A stretch of DNA of 64,000 nucleotides, taken from assembly GCA_027062365.1 (NCBI GenBank), contig JAMOTK010000044.1, forward strand, positions 1 to 64,000. The letters are read 5' to 3'. This DNA is from Sulfurovum sp. GTDB lineage: Bacteria > Campylobacterota > Campylobacteria > Campylobacterales > Sulfurovaceae. The notes beneath the pieces are model-generated. The model was given only the letters and a program-made list of their open reading frames with translations. It made no database searches and was not told the origin of the DNA. A program made the translations under genes and the position numbers. Positions 18,001-25,918 of the stretch are shown here, one piece after another. Position 1 is the first letter of the stretch. Each line of letters starts with the position of its first letter.

Positions 18001-19171
18001 TGGTGCTACTTCTTGGTATGATACATTTAAATTGTTCTAACTCTTTATCATTAACAAACTCTACATTTGGGTTAATATCTATCACTCTTTGTATCCCACT
18101 TCCATAACCTGTATAAGCCAATATATTTTCACAAATAGAATTTAAGATAGGATTTCTACAAATTGACCTACCTGTTTTTATATTTTCTACAGTCAAAGAG
18201 TTGGTTAATTTACCTGGGCTAATTATCTCTACTCTATTGTGAAAAATAAAAATTTTAATAGATGAATTAATATAATAATCTCTATGAATTAAAGCATTAG
18301 TTATTAACTCGCCAAACACTCTTTCATCTATCTCCAAAACACCATTAGAGTTAAAATCTTTTTCAACTTGTCTATGCCTTAGGTTGCTTTTTACAAAATT
18401 CATACTATCCTCATAAAGTTTTTCAAATGTACCTAGCATTCTTTTCTTTGATATAAATTTATTGACAAAAATTTCATTACCATCAAAATAACAACAATCT
18501 ACATAAAACATAGGAGAAAATCTTTGAGGATTTATACCAAATATTAAATTTCCTGCCAAAGTTAAATGCTTATCTCTTAAAATCATCTCATTGTCTAAAA
18601 TACTTTCAAGATTTAAGATACCTTTTTGAAGTTGTTTAAAAATATTGATATTCTTTTTTTCTAAATAAAAATAGTACAACTGTTGATTCAAATCATTGAT
18701 GCTTGTTTTTGGAAGTATCTCTTCATCAGCATATAAGCCTTTAGGTTCAGAAAAGAGTCTTTTTAACTCTTCATCAGACATTATTTTTTTATCTGCACCA
18801 CTTTTAGTATAATAAATGCCACTACTTGTCTTATAAGGTTTTGAATACCCACTCTCTATAGTTACAATAACCAATCTTTTACCATCAATAGTAATATTTT
18901 GAGTGAGTGGATGAATAGGTGGTTTTACATTTTCTTGACCTACATTACCTACTAATTGTCCTAATCTTTCTATCTCTTCTTTTTCTAAACCAATAATATC
19001 TTCATCATCATTTACCCCAAAAATAATAATCCCACCACCTGCATTAGAAAAAGCCACAAACTCTTTAGCTAAATCTTTAGAAGATATTATTTGTCGCTTA
19101 AACTGTGTATAGCTATCTTCACCATTTGATATTCTCTCTATCACTTCTATTTCATTCATATCATTCTCCAA
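17990..19171 (-). CDS. AlbA_2 (Schlafen-type) domain protein with C-terminal ATPase-like region
   Basis: This 393-aa protein has an N-terminal AlbA_2 domain (about 10-130: EDSYTQFKRQ, FSNAGGGIIIFGVND, GIYYTKSGADKK), a putative nucleic-acid-binding fold related to Schlafen cores. The C-terminal part, with ELITNALIHRDYY and GRSICRNPILN, is of the HATPase_c_4/RecG-like type often annotated as transcriptional regulator. In this setting it may regulate or take part in the defence system. It overlaps the methyltransferase gene by 11 nt and the Res gene by 11 nt, so all are translated together. The molecular role is unknown. Confidence 0.75.
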   Translation of the reverse strand: MENDMNEIEVIERISNGEDSYTQFKRQIISSKDLAKEFVAFSNAGGGIIIFGVNDDEDIIGLEKEEIERLGQLVGNVGQENVKPPIHPLTQNITIDGKRLVIVTIESGYSKPYKTSSGIYYTKSGADKKIMSDEELKRLFSEPKGLYADEEILPKTSINDLNQQLYYFYLEKKNINIFKQLQKGILNLESILDNEMILRDKHLTLAGNLIFGINPQRFSPMFYVDCCYFDGNEIFVNKFISKKRMLGTFEKLYEDSMNFVKSNLRHRQVEKDFNSNGVLEIDERVFGELITNALIHRDYYINSSIKIFIFHNRVEIISPGKLTNSLTVENIKTGRSICRNPILNSICENILAYTGYGSGIQRVIDINPNVEFVNDKELEQFKCIIPRSSTNEI

Positions 19172-22097
19172 ACATCAACCTCTTAAACTCTTGTTCTATC
19201 AACTTCACTTTAAAACTATCTTCATCTTTTTGTAAATTAGCCAAATTGTTATCGCCATTTACAAAGATAGTATCAAACTCTCTATCATATACAGACCAAT
19301 CCATTTTTTTAAAAAACTCATTTAGCTCATCACTACTCTGTCCATCTCTCCAAATGATAAGAATTTTCTCTTTTTTGAGGTTTTGCCCCTCTATTACAAG
19401 ATAGCCTTTTAGTAGTTCTATTCGTTTTACTACAAGCCCTAAGAGGTAGTTAAATGTTTCTACTAAGTCAATATCTGTATCTTTTGTCTCTCCCACACTT
19501 GACGAAGCAATTTTAAGTTTATAATCAAATGGAGTGTTAAAAGTATCTATATTTAGAAGTGAATCTTGGCTCTCCACATCTAAAGAGTAGTTGAGTATAT
19601 AATCTTCTTTAGCTTGAGGATAATAATCCATAGTTTTTTGTTGTGCTTCTGTCTTTTTAAACTCAAGATTATTTAGTGTGTCTTCATAGCTTTCAAGTTT
19701 GAAGTATTTGAAGATACCACCATTAATAATAGATTGAATTCCATTACTGTTTCCATATAATGTATATTTCATTCTTTTTAATGTTAATGTATCAAAATAT
19801 TCTCCCATTTCAATACCAATATATTTTTTACCAAGTTTATGAGCTACAGAAGGAGTTGTTCCACTTCCCGTAAAAAAATCTAACACGATACTGTTTTCTG
19901 ATTTTTCACTTGATAAATTAATTACTCTATTTAGAAATTTTTCGGGTTTTTTCCCAGCTTTTAATTTTACATTACCTTCTTTAGCTATTCCTGTCCAAGC
20001 AATATCTGTCCATAAAGAACCTTGTTCCTTTACAATTAAATCTTTTCCCTCAATATTCATAATATTCTTAATATAAAATCTTACCATTCTTCCTTTATAG
20101 CATAGAATATCATCTTTTACTTCTCTTATATAACTATCCCAAGTTGTTATTTTTGACTTTTCCATAGCTTCTTTTAATCCACCACCAGCACCTTTAGGGG
20201 CGATTGTTTGGAATATTCTATAAGCATTGTCTATATAAAATTTTGTAGCTTTTTTAGGAGTTGGATTTTCTCCTAAAGTTGCTTTCATAACATTATTAAC
20301 TGTATCAACATTCCAATTATGATAATCTTCTTCGTCAATATTTAACACAATTTTATTATATGCTTTATCATAATCTCTTTCTGTCCAAATTGGAATATAT
20401 TTTCTTGAACTATAATTTTTAGCATATAGTAAGCCATATTCACAATTTTTCGGCATAAAAGGATTTTGAAATTCCTGAGCAGCTCCCTCATTGGATTTGA
20501 CTTCTACCGTTTGAATATAATTTGTTTCATCAAAAACCAAATCTGATATTTGCTTAAATCTAAAAAATTCATTATCATCAATACTACTAAAAATAATTCC
20601 ACTATTACTCATTAAATTCTTGGCATACGATAACCTATCAAATATAAAACTCATCCAAGAACTATGTTTATATCTATCATTATATAAAAAACCATCACTT
20701 CCAGTATTATAAGGTGGGTCAATATATACAGTTTTTATCTGCTCTTTGTATCTATCTTGAAGTAAGTTCAATGCTCCAAAGTTTTCACTGTTGATAAGCA
20801 CTCCATCTATATCTTCATCAAGATTATCAAACTCACTTAAAAGTTTATACTTGAATTTCATATCAAAAAACTTAGTGTCTAATACAAGATATTTTTCTTC
20901 TTCTAAGTCCTCAATACTTTTAACATCTACATTAAAAAGCTCTTTCCACTCTGCTAACTGCTCATCACAAGCAAAGATTTCTTCATAGTAATCTTCATCA
21001 ATTTTATCAAGAGTGATACAGTAGTTAGTTTCTATAACAAACTTTTTCTTTTCCCATAGTTTCTTTTGAAGCTCTTCAAGTTGAGTAAGAAATGAAATCA
21101 CTTTTTGAGATACATCTTTGAAGATTTTAATCTTACCCATAACCTCTTCATACTTGATAGGACTGTCCATAATGTCATCTAAGAACAACATCTCATTCTT
21201 TATGTAGAAGTCTAACTCTCTGCTTAAAAAACCACCTAAATCTTTATGTATAAAGTAGTCAAAAGAGTTTCTGCTTGTGTAGCTTTTTAGGTGCTTTTCA
21301 AATATGGTTCTTTTTTTGTTTTTCTGCGTTGGGGCTAACTCATTTAGTCCTGTTATAAACTCTATATTTTCAATATCCTCTAAAGCTTTTTGTATAGATT
21401 CTTCATTGAGTTTGTCCTGATTTATCTTGCCTACTGATTTGTACTCAAAATTTATATTAAGTTCATTTGGTGAAGCTAAAGCATCACTTCCGATATAGAT
21501 AAATCTTCTCTCTTTATCACTTGTGGCTTTGTTGTTATTGCTCTCTGTTTCGGCATCACTAAGTTTGAAGTGTATAGTTTTGTCATTTACAGTAAAAGTA
21601 TAATCTCTAAAATACTCTCCACTTTTTATATAGTATTGGTCACTATTTGCCCAATGAAGCTTGACCTCTTCTCCCTCGTAAGGTATAGCATAAGTGTCTT
21701 TTTTGTATCGTCTTAGGCTTACAAAATCCCCATCTTTGTAGTATCGCCTAAAGAAGTTGGCTAAGTGTGAGAATACTTCATTTTCAAGGTTGTTAGAAGA
21801 AGTTGTTGAAGAGAGTTGTTCTCTAAGTGCTATAACTTTTGGAAGTGTTTCGGGGTCTGCTCCAAGTGATTGTGCTTGTTGTATCGCTTCATCTAACTCT
21901 TTTTGTATAGAGTTGTTATCATTTGAACTAAAAGCACTTGCTACACTTGATAATAAGTCTTTATCTAAGAACTCATTTATCTCTTTGCTCTTAGTGTTCA
22001 TAATACGGTAGATACCAAAGTCTAAATCACTTTGGTCAAGTTGGAATATCTCGTTTAGTATTTTTAATAATTTCTTTTGATTTTCAGTTTGTGCCAT
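19161..22097 (-). CDS. Large beta-class DNA methyltransferase (type III Mod-like)
   Basis: This 978-aa SAM-dependent N6-adenine or N4-cytosine methyltransferase has the catalytic motif DPPYNTGSDGF near residue 460 and the SAM-binding motif FFTGSGTT near 739. Motif IV before motif I is the beta-class order found in type III Mod enzymes. The protein is about 300 residues longer than usual Mod subunits, with an extra N-terminal 400-residue region and a C-terminal extension that may hold target recognition or partner contacts. It abuts the SNF2-type gene directly (adjacent stop and start) and overlaps the next gene. It would protect host DNA and mark self for the two helicases. Confidence 0.85.
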   Translation of the reverse strand: MAQTENQKKLLKILNEIFQLDQSDLDFGIYRIMNTKSKEINEFLDKDLLSSVASAFSSNDNNSIQKELDEAIQQAQSLGADPETLPKVIALREQLSSTTSSNNLENEVFSHLANFFRRYYKDGDFVSLRRYKKDTYAIPYEGEEVKLHWANSDQYYIKSGEYFRDYTFTVNDKTIHFKLSDAETESNNNKATSDKERRFIYIGSDALASPNELNINFEYKSVGKINQDKLNEESIQKALEDIENIEFITGLNELAPTQKNKKRTIFEKHLKSYTSRNSFDYFIHKDLGGFLSRELDFYIKNEMLFLDDIMDSPIKYEEVMGKIKIFKDVSQKVISFLTQLEELQKKLWEKKKFVIETNYCITLDKIDEDYYEEIFACDEQLAEWKELFNVDVKSIEDLEEEKYLVLDTKFFDMKFKYKLLSEFDNLDEDIDGVLINSENFGALNLLQDRYKEQIKTVYIDPPYNTGSDGFLYNDRYKHSSWMSFIFDRLSYAKNLMSNSGIIFSSIDDNEFFRFKQISDLVFDETNYIQTVEVKSNEGAAQEFQNPFMPKNCEYGLLYAKNYSSRKYIPIWTERDYDKAYNKIVLNIDEEDYHNWNVDTVNNVMKATLGENPTPKKATKFYIDNAYRIFQTIAPKGAGGGLKEAMEKSKITTWDSYIREVKDDILCYKGRMVRFYIKNIMNIEGKDLIVKEQGSLWTDIAWTGIAKEGNVKLKAGKKPEKFLNRVINLSSEKSENSIVLDFFTGSGTTPSVAHKLGKKYIGIEMGEYFDTLTLKRMKYTLYGNSNGIQSIINGGIFKYFKLESYEDTLNNLEFKKTEAQQKTMDYYPQAKEDYILNYSLDVESQDSLLNIDTFNTPFDYKLKIASSSVGETKDTDIDLVETFNYLLGLVVKRIELLKGYLVIEGQNLKKEKILIIWRDGQSSDELNEFFKKMDWSVYDREFDTIFVNGDNNLANLQKDEDSFKVKLIEQEFKRLMFGE

Positions 22098-24971
22098 TTA
22101 TATAATCTCCCATTGGATTGTAAATAATTCATTAGTTGTAATTGTTTGTTCTTTTGCTTTTTTAAGTTCTTCTATCAACTCATCCCTTTGTTCTTCAATC
22201 TCTTCTTCAATATCAAATATCTCTCGCTGACACTTTCTTCTTTTCTTCTCTTGTGCTTTTATTTGAAGCTGTATATCCGTTTGTTCTGCTAAGTTTTCAG
22301 TGTTTATACTTTGGCGATTTAACTCTTTGATTTTAGCTTTTGTATCTTTTAACTCTTTTTCAACAGTTACTAATTTATCCTCAGCCCACTTATGTAGTTT
22401 GGTGCTTTGGTTTATGAAGTGAGTTTGATTTGTTGTTTCATTTTTTCGTAGGATTATATCTTTTTGTTTTAGGTATTCATATTCTAACTTTTCAGTGTCG
22501 TTAGTGTCTATATTTACCTTTGTATTAAGTGTAGCTTCAAGAGATAGTAGCTTTGTAGCAACTTCTTCATTTAGTAGTTTATAATCGCTTGTAAGTGCTG
22601 TAATGATTACATACTCTTCAGTATCATAAGACTGTATAGATACTTTTGTAGCTTTGAGAAAACCTCTTTTACCTTTGTAGTCATCAAGAACAGATATTTT
22701 GTATTTGTTGTGTGTAAGGTCAAAGATAAGTTTAGTCTGTTTTAACAATCGAAGTTTAGCTCTATCAATTACTTCTTCTCCAAGTGAGCTGTTTAGTCTA
22801 TAAGTATGAGCATTTTGATTTGGGTTTGTTTTTGAAGCTGATATAAGTTGATACTGATTGCCTTTATAAGAAAACTCTTGTTTGTCATCATCAAATGTAG
22901 CTTTATCACTTAACTCTGCTTTTGTAATATCCCAGAATACACTTGAAAACCTATCTACTGTTTCATTGCTTCTTAGTGCTGTATCTTTAAGTCTTAAATG
23001 AACATCTTCATCAAAATTGTCTAAGAGTGATTGTCTTGTTTTTAGAGTTGTTTCTTCTATCTTCTCACTCATCTCATCTTGAAGTTCATTAAAGGCTTCT
23101 TCTATGGCTTTATCATCTCTACAAGTTTCATATATTTTTTGTATTCTTGTTTGAAAATCAACACCACTTTCAATACTTCCAAGCACTTCATCAGAAGCAC
23201 CAAAAACACCCTCAAATAGATTAAACTTAGTTGATAGTAGTTCATATACTCGTCTATCAGCAGCATTTTTCTTATTTAAGAAATTTATAACAACTACATC
23301 AAACTTTTGTCCATATCTATGAACTCTACCTATTCTTTGCTCTATTCGTTGAGGGTTCCAAGGTAGGTCATAGTTGATAAGCATATTACAAAACTGTAAG
23401 TTTATACCTTCACTTCCTGCTTCAGTAGCTATCATAATAGAAGCTTCACTAGCAAAATAATCAACTATGGCTTGTTTCATATCAGCACTTTTTGAGCCTG
23501 TTGCTCTATCACTATCTTTATGCACATCTACCCAAGCTTTATATATCTCTTTTGATTTTGGGTCTGTATTTGTGCCATTGAACAATACAACTTTATCAAG
23601 AAATCCATTATCGCTAAGGTAGTCAAATAAAAACTGTTGAGTTCTTCTACTCTCTGTAAAAATAATTGCCTTTTGGTCTTTTACACCAAGAGTTTCTTGA
23701 GCTTCAAAACCTTTAGTTAAAGCACTTAAAAGTGATTTTGCTTTGGTATCTATCTCTATTATTTTTGCCAACTCTATAAATGTTTCAAGCTCTCCTATCT
23801 CTTTTTCAATAGCTTCTATATCATCATCAAGTAGTCTTACTTCTTGAAACGGTATGTCTGCTGGTGCTTCACTCTCTTCTTCAAGATAATCTTCTATTAG
23901 TTCATCTTCATCATCAGTTATAAGCTCTAAATCTTCCCCAGTTATTCTTTTCTCTACTACCATTTTTCTAAGTCGTTTGATAAATGTAGTAAGAGTTCCC
24001 ATAATGGCAGTGGTAGATGAAGCAAGTAGTTTTCTAACAACTAAAGTGATAAGTGTTCTTTGTGCTAAGGGTATAGAGTATAAATCTTTACTGAGCATAA
24101 AATCAGAGATTAAATCATAAAGAGCAATTTCTTCAGAGGAAGGTGTAAATTCTTCAACTATTGGTATTCTCTTTGTGTAGTTAATATACTCCACTACATC
24201 TTTTCTGAGAGTTCTTTTTACTATTGGTTTTAGTCTATCCTTTAGGTCATTCATATCGCTTGTAGTTAAGGCAGTTGATGAGAACTGTTTAGCAAAAGAC
24301 TTTTTGTCTCCAAATACAAAATCATCTATAACACTTACAAGACCAAAGATTTCAAGTAGAGAGTTTTGAAGTGGTGTAGCAGTGAGTAAAATCTTTTTAG
24401 TATCTCTTAGAGCATTGGCAATAGCAAATGACATTTTTGCTTTTTCACCACGGTGGTAGTTTCTCATCTTGTGAGCTTCATCTATAACACAGAGTTGAAA
24501 ATCTGCTAAAAATAGTGCTTCATTGTGTCTTGAAGCAAAGTGATAGGAAGTGATAACTATCCTATCTTTTTGTTCAAAAGGATTTTTATTACCTTTGGCT
24601 ACTTCTTCTTTATAGCTCTTACCATCTAATATAAAACTATCTAAAAAGAACTTCTCTTTTAGCTCCATAGACCACTGCTTTCTAAGGCTTGATGGTACTA
24701 TGATAAGTATCTTTCTTCTTCTCTCACTCCAATACTGAGTTAATACAAGACCAGCTTCAATAGTCTTACCTAATCCAACTTCATCTGCTAATATAACACC
24801 ACTTGACAAAGGCGACTTAAAGGCAAAAAGAGCTGCTTCAACTTGATGAGGGTTCAAGTCTATCTGAGCATTAAAGATTGACTGAGACAGTCTGTCAATT
24901 GAATTAGCACTGTTTTGAAGTGTTAATATTTGGGCATAATATTTTGAGTGGTATTGAGTGAAGTTGATAAT
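22098..24971 (-). CDS. SNF2/RapA-type helicase of the defence cluster, probable ATT start
   Basis: This DEAD/SNF2-family ATPase has Walker A ADEVGLGKT, a DEAH box (IDEAHKMRN), and the helicase C motif GSEGINLQFC with QRIGRVHRYGQ. Its coiled-coil C-terminus is rich in Glu/Lys. The shortest reading begins at a TTG (24857) inside the conserved LNPHQVEAALFAF segment, which cannot be the true start. The same frame stays open upstream through FTQYHSKYYAQ, a sequence I would expect in this family, back to a stop near 24990, and it contains no ATG, GTG or further TTG. An ATT at 24971 lies about five bases after AGGGG and is my preferred start, giving 957 aa. It is first in the four-gene operon. Confidence 0.75.
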   Translation of the reverse strand: MINFTQYHSKYYAQILTLQNSANSIDRLSQSIFNAQIDLNPHQVEAALFAFKSPLSSGVILADEVGLGKTIEAGLVLTQYWSERRRKILIIVPSSLRKQWSMELKEKFFLDSFILDGKSYKEEVAKGNKNPFEQKDRIVITSYHFASRHNEALFLADFQLCVIDEAHKMRNYHRGEKAKMSFAIANALRDTKKILLTATPLQNSLLEIFGLVSVIDDFVFGDKKSFAKQFSSTALTTSDMNDLKDRLKPIVKRTLRKDVVEYINYTKRIPIVEEFTPSSEEIALYDLISDFMLSKDLYSIPLAQRTLITLVVRKLLASSTTAIMGTLTTFIKRLRKMVVEKRITGEDLELITDDEDELIEDYLEEESEAPADIPFQEVRLLDDDIEAIEKEIGELETFIELAKIIEIDTKAKSLLSALTKGFEAQETLGVKDQKAIIFTESRRTQQFLFDYLSDNGFLDKVVLFNGTNTDPKSKEIYKAWVDVHKDSDRATGSKSADMKQAIVDYFASEASIMIATEAGSEGINLQFCNMLINYDLPWNPQRIEQRIGRVHRYGQKFDVVVINFLNKKNAADRRVYELLSTKFNLFEGVFGASDEVLGSIESGVDFQTRIQKIYETCRDDKAIEEAFNELQDEMSEKIEETTLKTRQSLLDNFDEDVHLRLKDTALRSNETVDRFSSVFWDITKAELSDKATFDDDKQEFSYKGNQYQLISASKTNPNQNAHTYRLNSSLGEEVIDRAKLRLLKQTKLIFDLTHNKYKISVLDDYKGKRGFLKATKVSIQSYDTEEYVIITALTSDYKLLNEEVATKLLSLEATLNTKVNIDTNDTEKLEYEYLKQKDIILRKNETTNQTHFINQSTKLHKWAEDKLVTVEKELKDTKAKIKELNRQSINTENLAEQTDIQLQIKAQEKKRRKCQREIFDIEEEIEEQRDELIEELKKAKEQTITTNELFTIQWEII

Positions 24972-25038
24972 ATTACCCCTAATTATTTAATGTTTTACAT
25001 TTTAGCAAAATAAGACTAATTAACATATTATTAGCAAG

Positions 25039-25261
25039 ATGAAATATTTAATTTTTTTGTATCAATTTTGGCATAGTTTTGAAGAAATTATTGAGACTAG
25101 ACTTATTAAAAGTAGAAGTATAGAATTGGCAAATCATAAATACTCAGGTAGTAGCGTATAATAAATATTTTTATCTAAATAAATTACTAGAAGCGATAGA
25201 ATATTCAGAAAATAGTGTATACAAGAACTATAAAGATATTGTTTTTAAGAATTTAAAATAA
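25039..25261 (+). pseudogene. Possible frameshifted gene remnant beside tRNA-Leu
   Basis: An ATG at 25039 opens a 40-codon frame (MKYLIFLYQFWHSFEE...), after which the +1 frame continues with protein-like sequence (VVAYNKYFYLNKLLEAIEYS...) to a TAA at 25259-25261. One base of frameshift would join them into about 75 residues. I do not recognise the product. It occupies the otherwise empty 297-nt stretch between the defence operon and the tRNA gene. It may equally be chance reading of AT-rich DNA. Confidence 0.3.
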
Positions 25262-25268
25262 GAAAGTG

Positions 25269-25352
25269 TGGTGCACCAGAGAGGATTTGAACCTCCACGC
25301 CGCGAAGCACGAGCCCCTCAAGCCCGCGTGTCTACCGTTCCACCACTGGTGC
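25269..25352 (-). tRNA. tRNA-Leu (anticodon GAG)
   Basis: The minus strand folds as a class II tRNA. The acceptor GCACCAG pairs with CTGGTGC. The anticodon loop is TTGAGGG (anticodon GAG), a long variable arm contains a TTCG loop, and the T-arm has GGTTCAAATCC. The 3' CCA is encoded (25269-25271). It should read CTC and CTT codons. It is transcribed in the same direction as atpE upstream. Confidence 0.95.
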
Positions 25353-25395
25353 ATATTGATAACTTAAAGGCTTATCAAACCATATACATGAGGAA

Positions 25396-25434
25396 TTAGA
25401 GTGGCATTATACCACTCTAAACTTGTTTTGTCTT
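25396..25434 (-). promoter_or_regulatory. Hairpin and promoter between atpE and tRNA-Leu
   Basis: A 9-bp perfect stem (25396-25404 and 25412-25420) closes a 7-nt loop that contains TATAAT on the minus strand (25406-25411). Seventeen bases upstream of it is AAGACA (25429-25434), giving a plausible promoter for tRNA-Leu. The hairpin may also stall or process the atpE transcript, but no T-run follows. Confidence 0.5.
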
Positions 25435-25438
25435 TAAA

Positions 25439-25747
25439 CTATCCGATGAATGGGTTAGCGTAAAGAGCGATAAGAGCAATAACAAGTGTATAGATAACTT
25501 GTGCTTCAATCATCGCCAAAGCAATAAACATAGTAGTCATTAGTTTAGCACCAAGACCTGGGTTTCGTGCAGTACCAGCGATAGTAGCAGCCGCAGTGTG
25601 ACCCATACCGATAGCTCCACCAAGAGCAGCAAGACCAAGACCAACACCAGCAGCAACTACTGAATATGCTTTAATCATAGATTCACCGTCTTCACCAGCG
25701 AACGCAACAGCACCAAGTGCTAAGAAAAGTAAGAAAAACTTTTTCAT
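25439..25747 (-). CDS. atpE: F0F1 ATP synthase subunit c
   Basis: Subunit c forms the membrane rotor ring of ATP synthase. The 102-aa protein has an N-terminal signal-like segment (FFLLFLALGAVAFAG) as in other Campylobacterota. A glycine-rich first helix (GVGLGLAALGGAIGMG) and a second helix with the ion-carrying glutamate in MIEAQVIYTL follow. There is an AAGGAT ribosome-binding site. As in this lineage generally, it is separated from the other atp genes. The 170-nt upstream region has a weak TATAGT -10 near 25788-25793. Confidence 0.94.
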   Translation of the reverse strand: MKKFFLLFLALGAVAFAGEDGESMIKAYSVVAAGVGLGLAALGGAIGMGHTAAATIAGTARNPGLGAKLMTTMFIALAMIEAQVIYTLVIALIALYANPFIG

Positions 25748-25918
25748 TTTATATCCTTTAAATTAAATGGGCTTTAAGTCCCCATCGACTATATCTGTCT
25801 TCAAAGTCTGTTCGGATAGCGTAAACAATCATCATAATTGCCAACCTACACATAAATGCCTAGATTTCCCTACTAAATACTTTTATGAACAGTGGAATTA
25901 TAGCGAAAAAGTTTTAAC

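Noticed and set aside
14869-24971. DISARM or BREX assignment for the four-gene cluster
   Set aside because: No DUF1998/DrmA-DrmB, PglZ or BrxC-like gene is present; only SNF2 and methylase components are shared.
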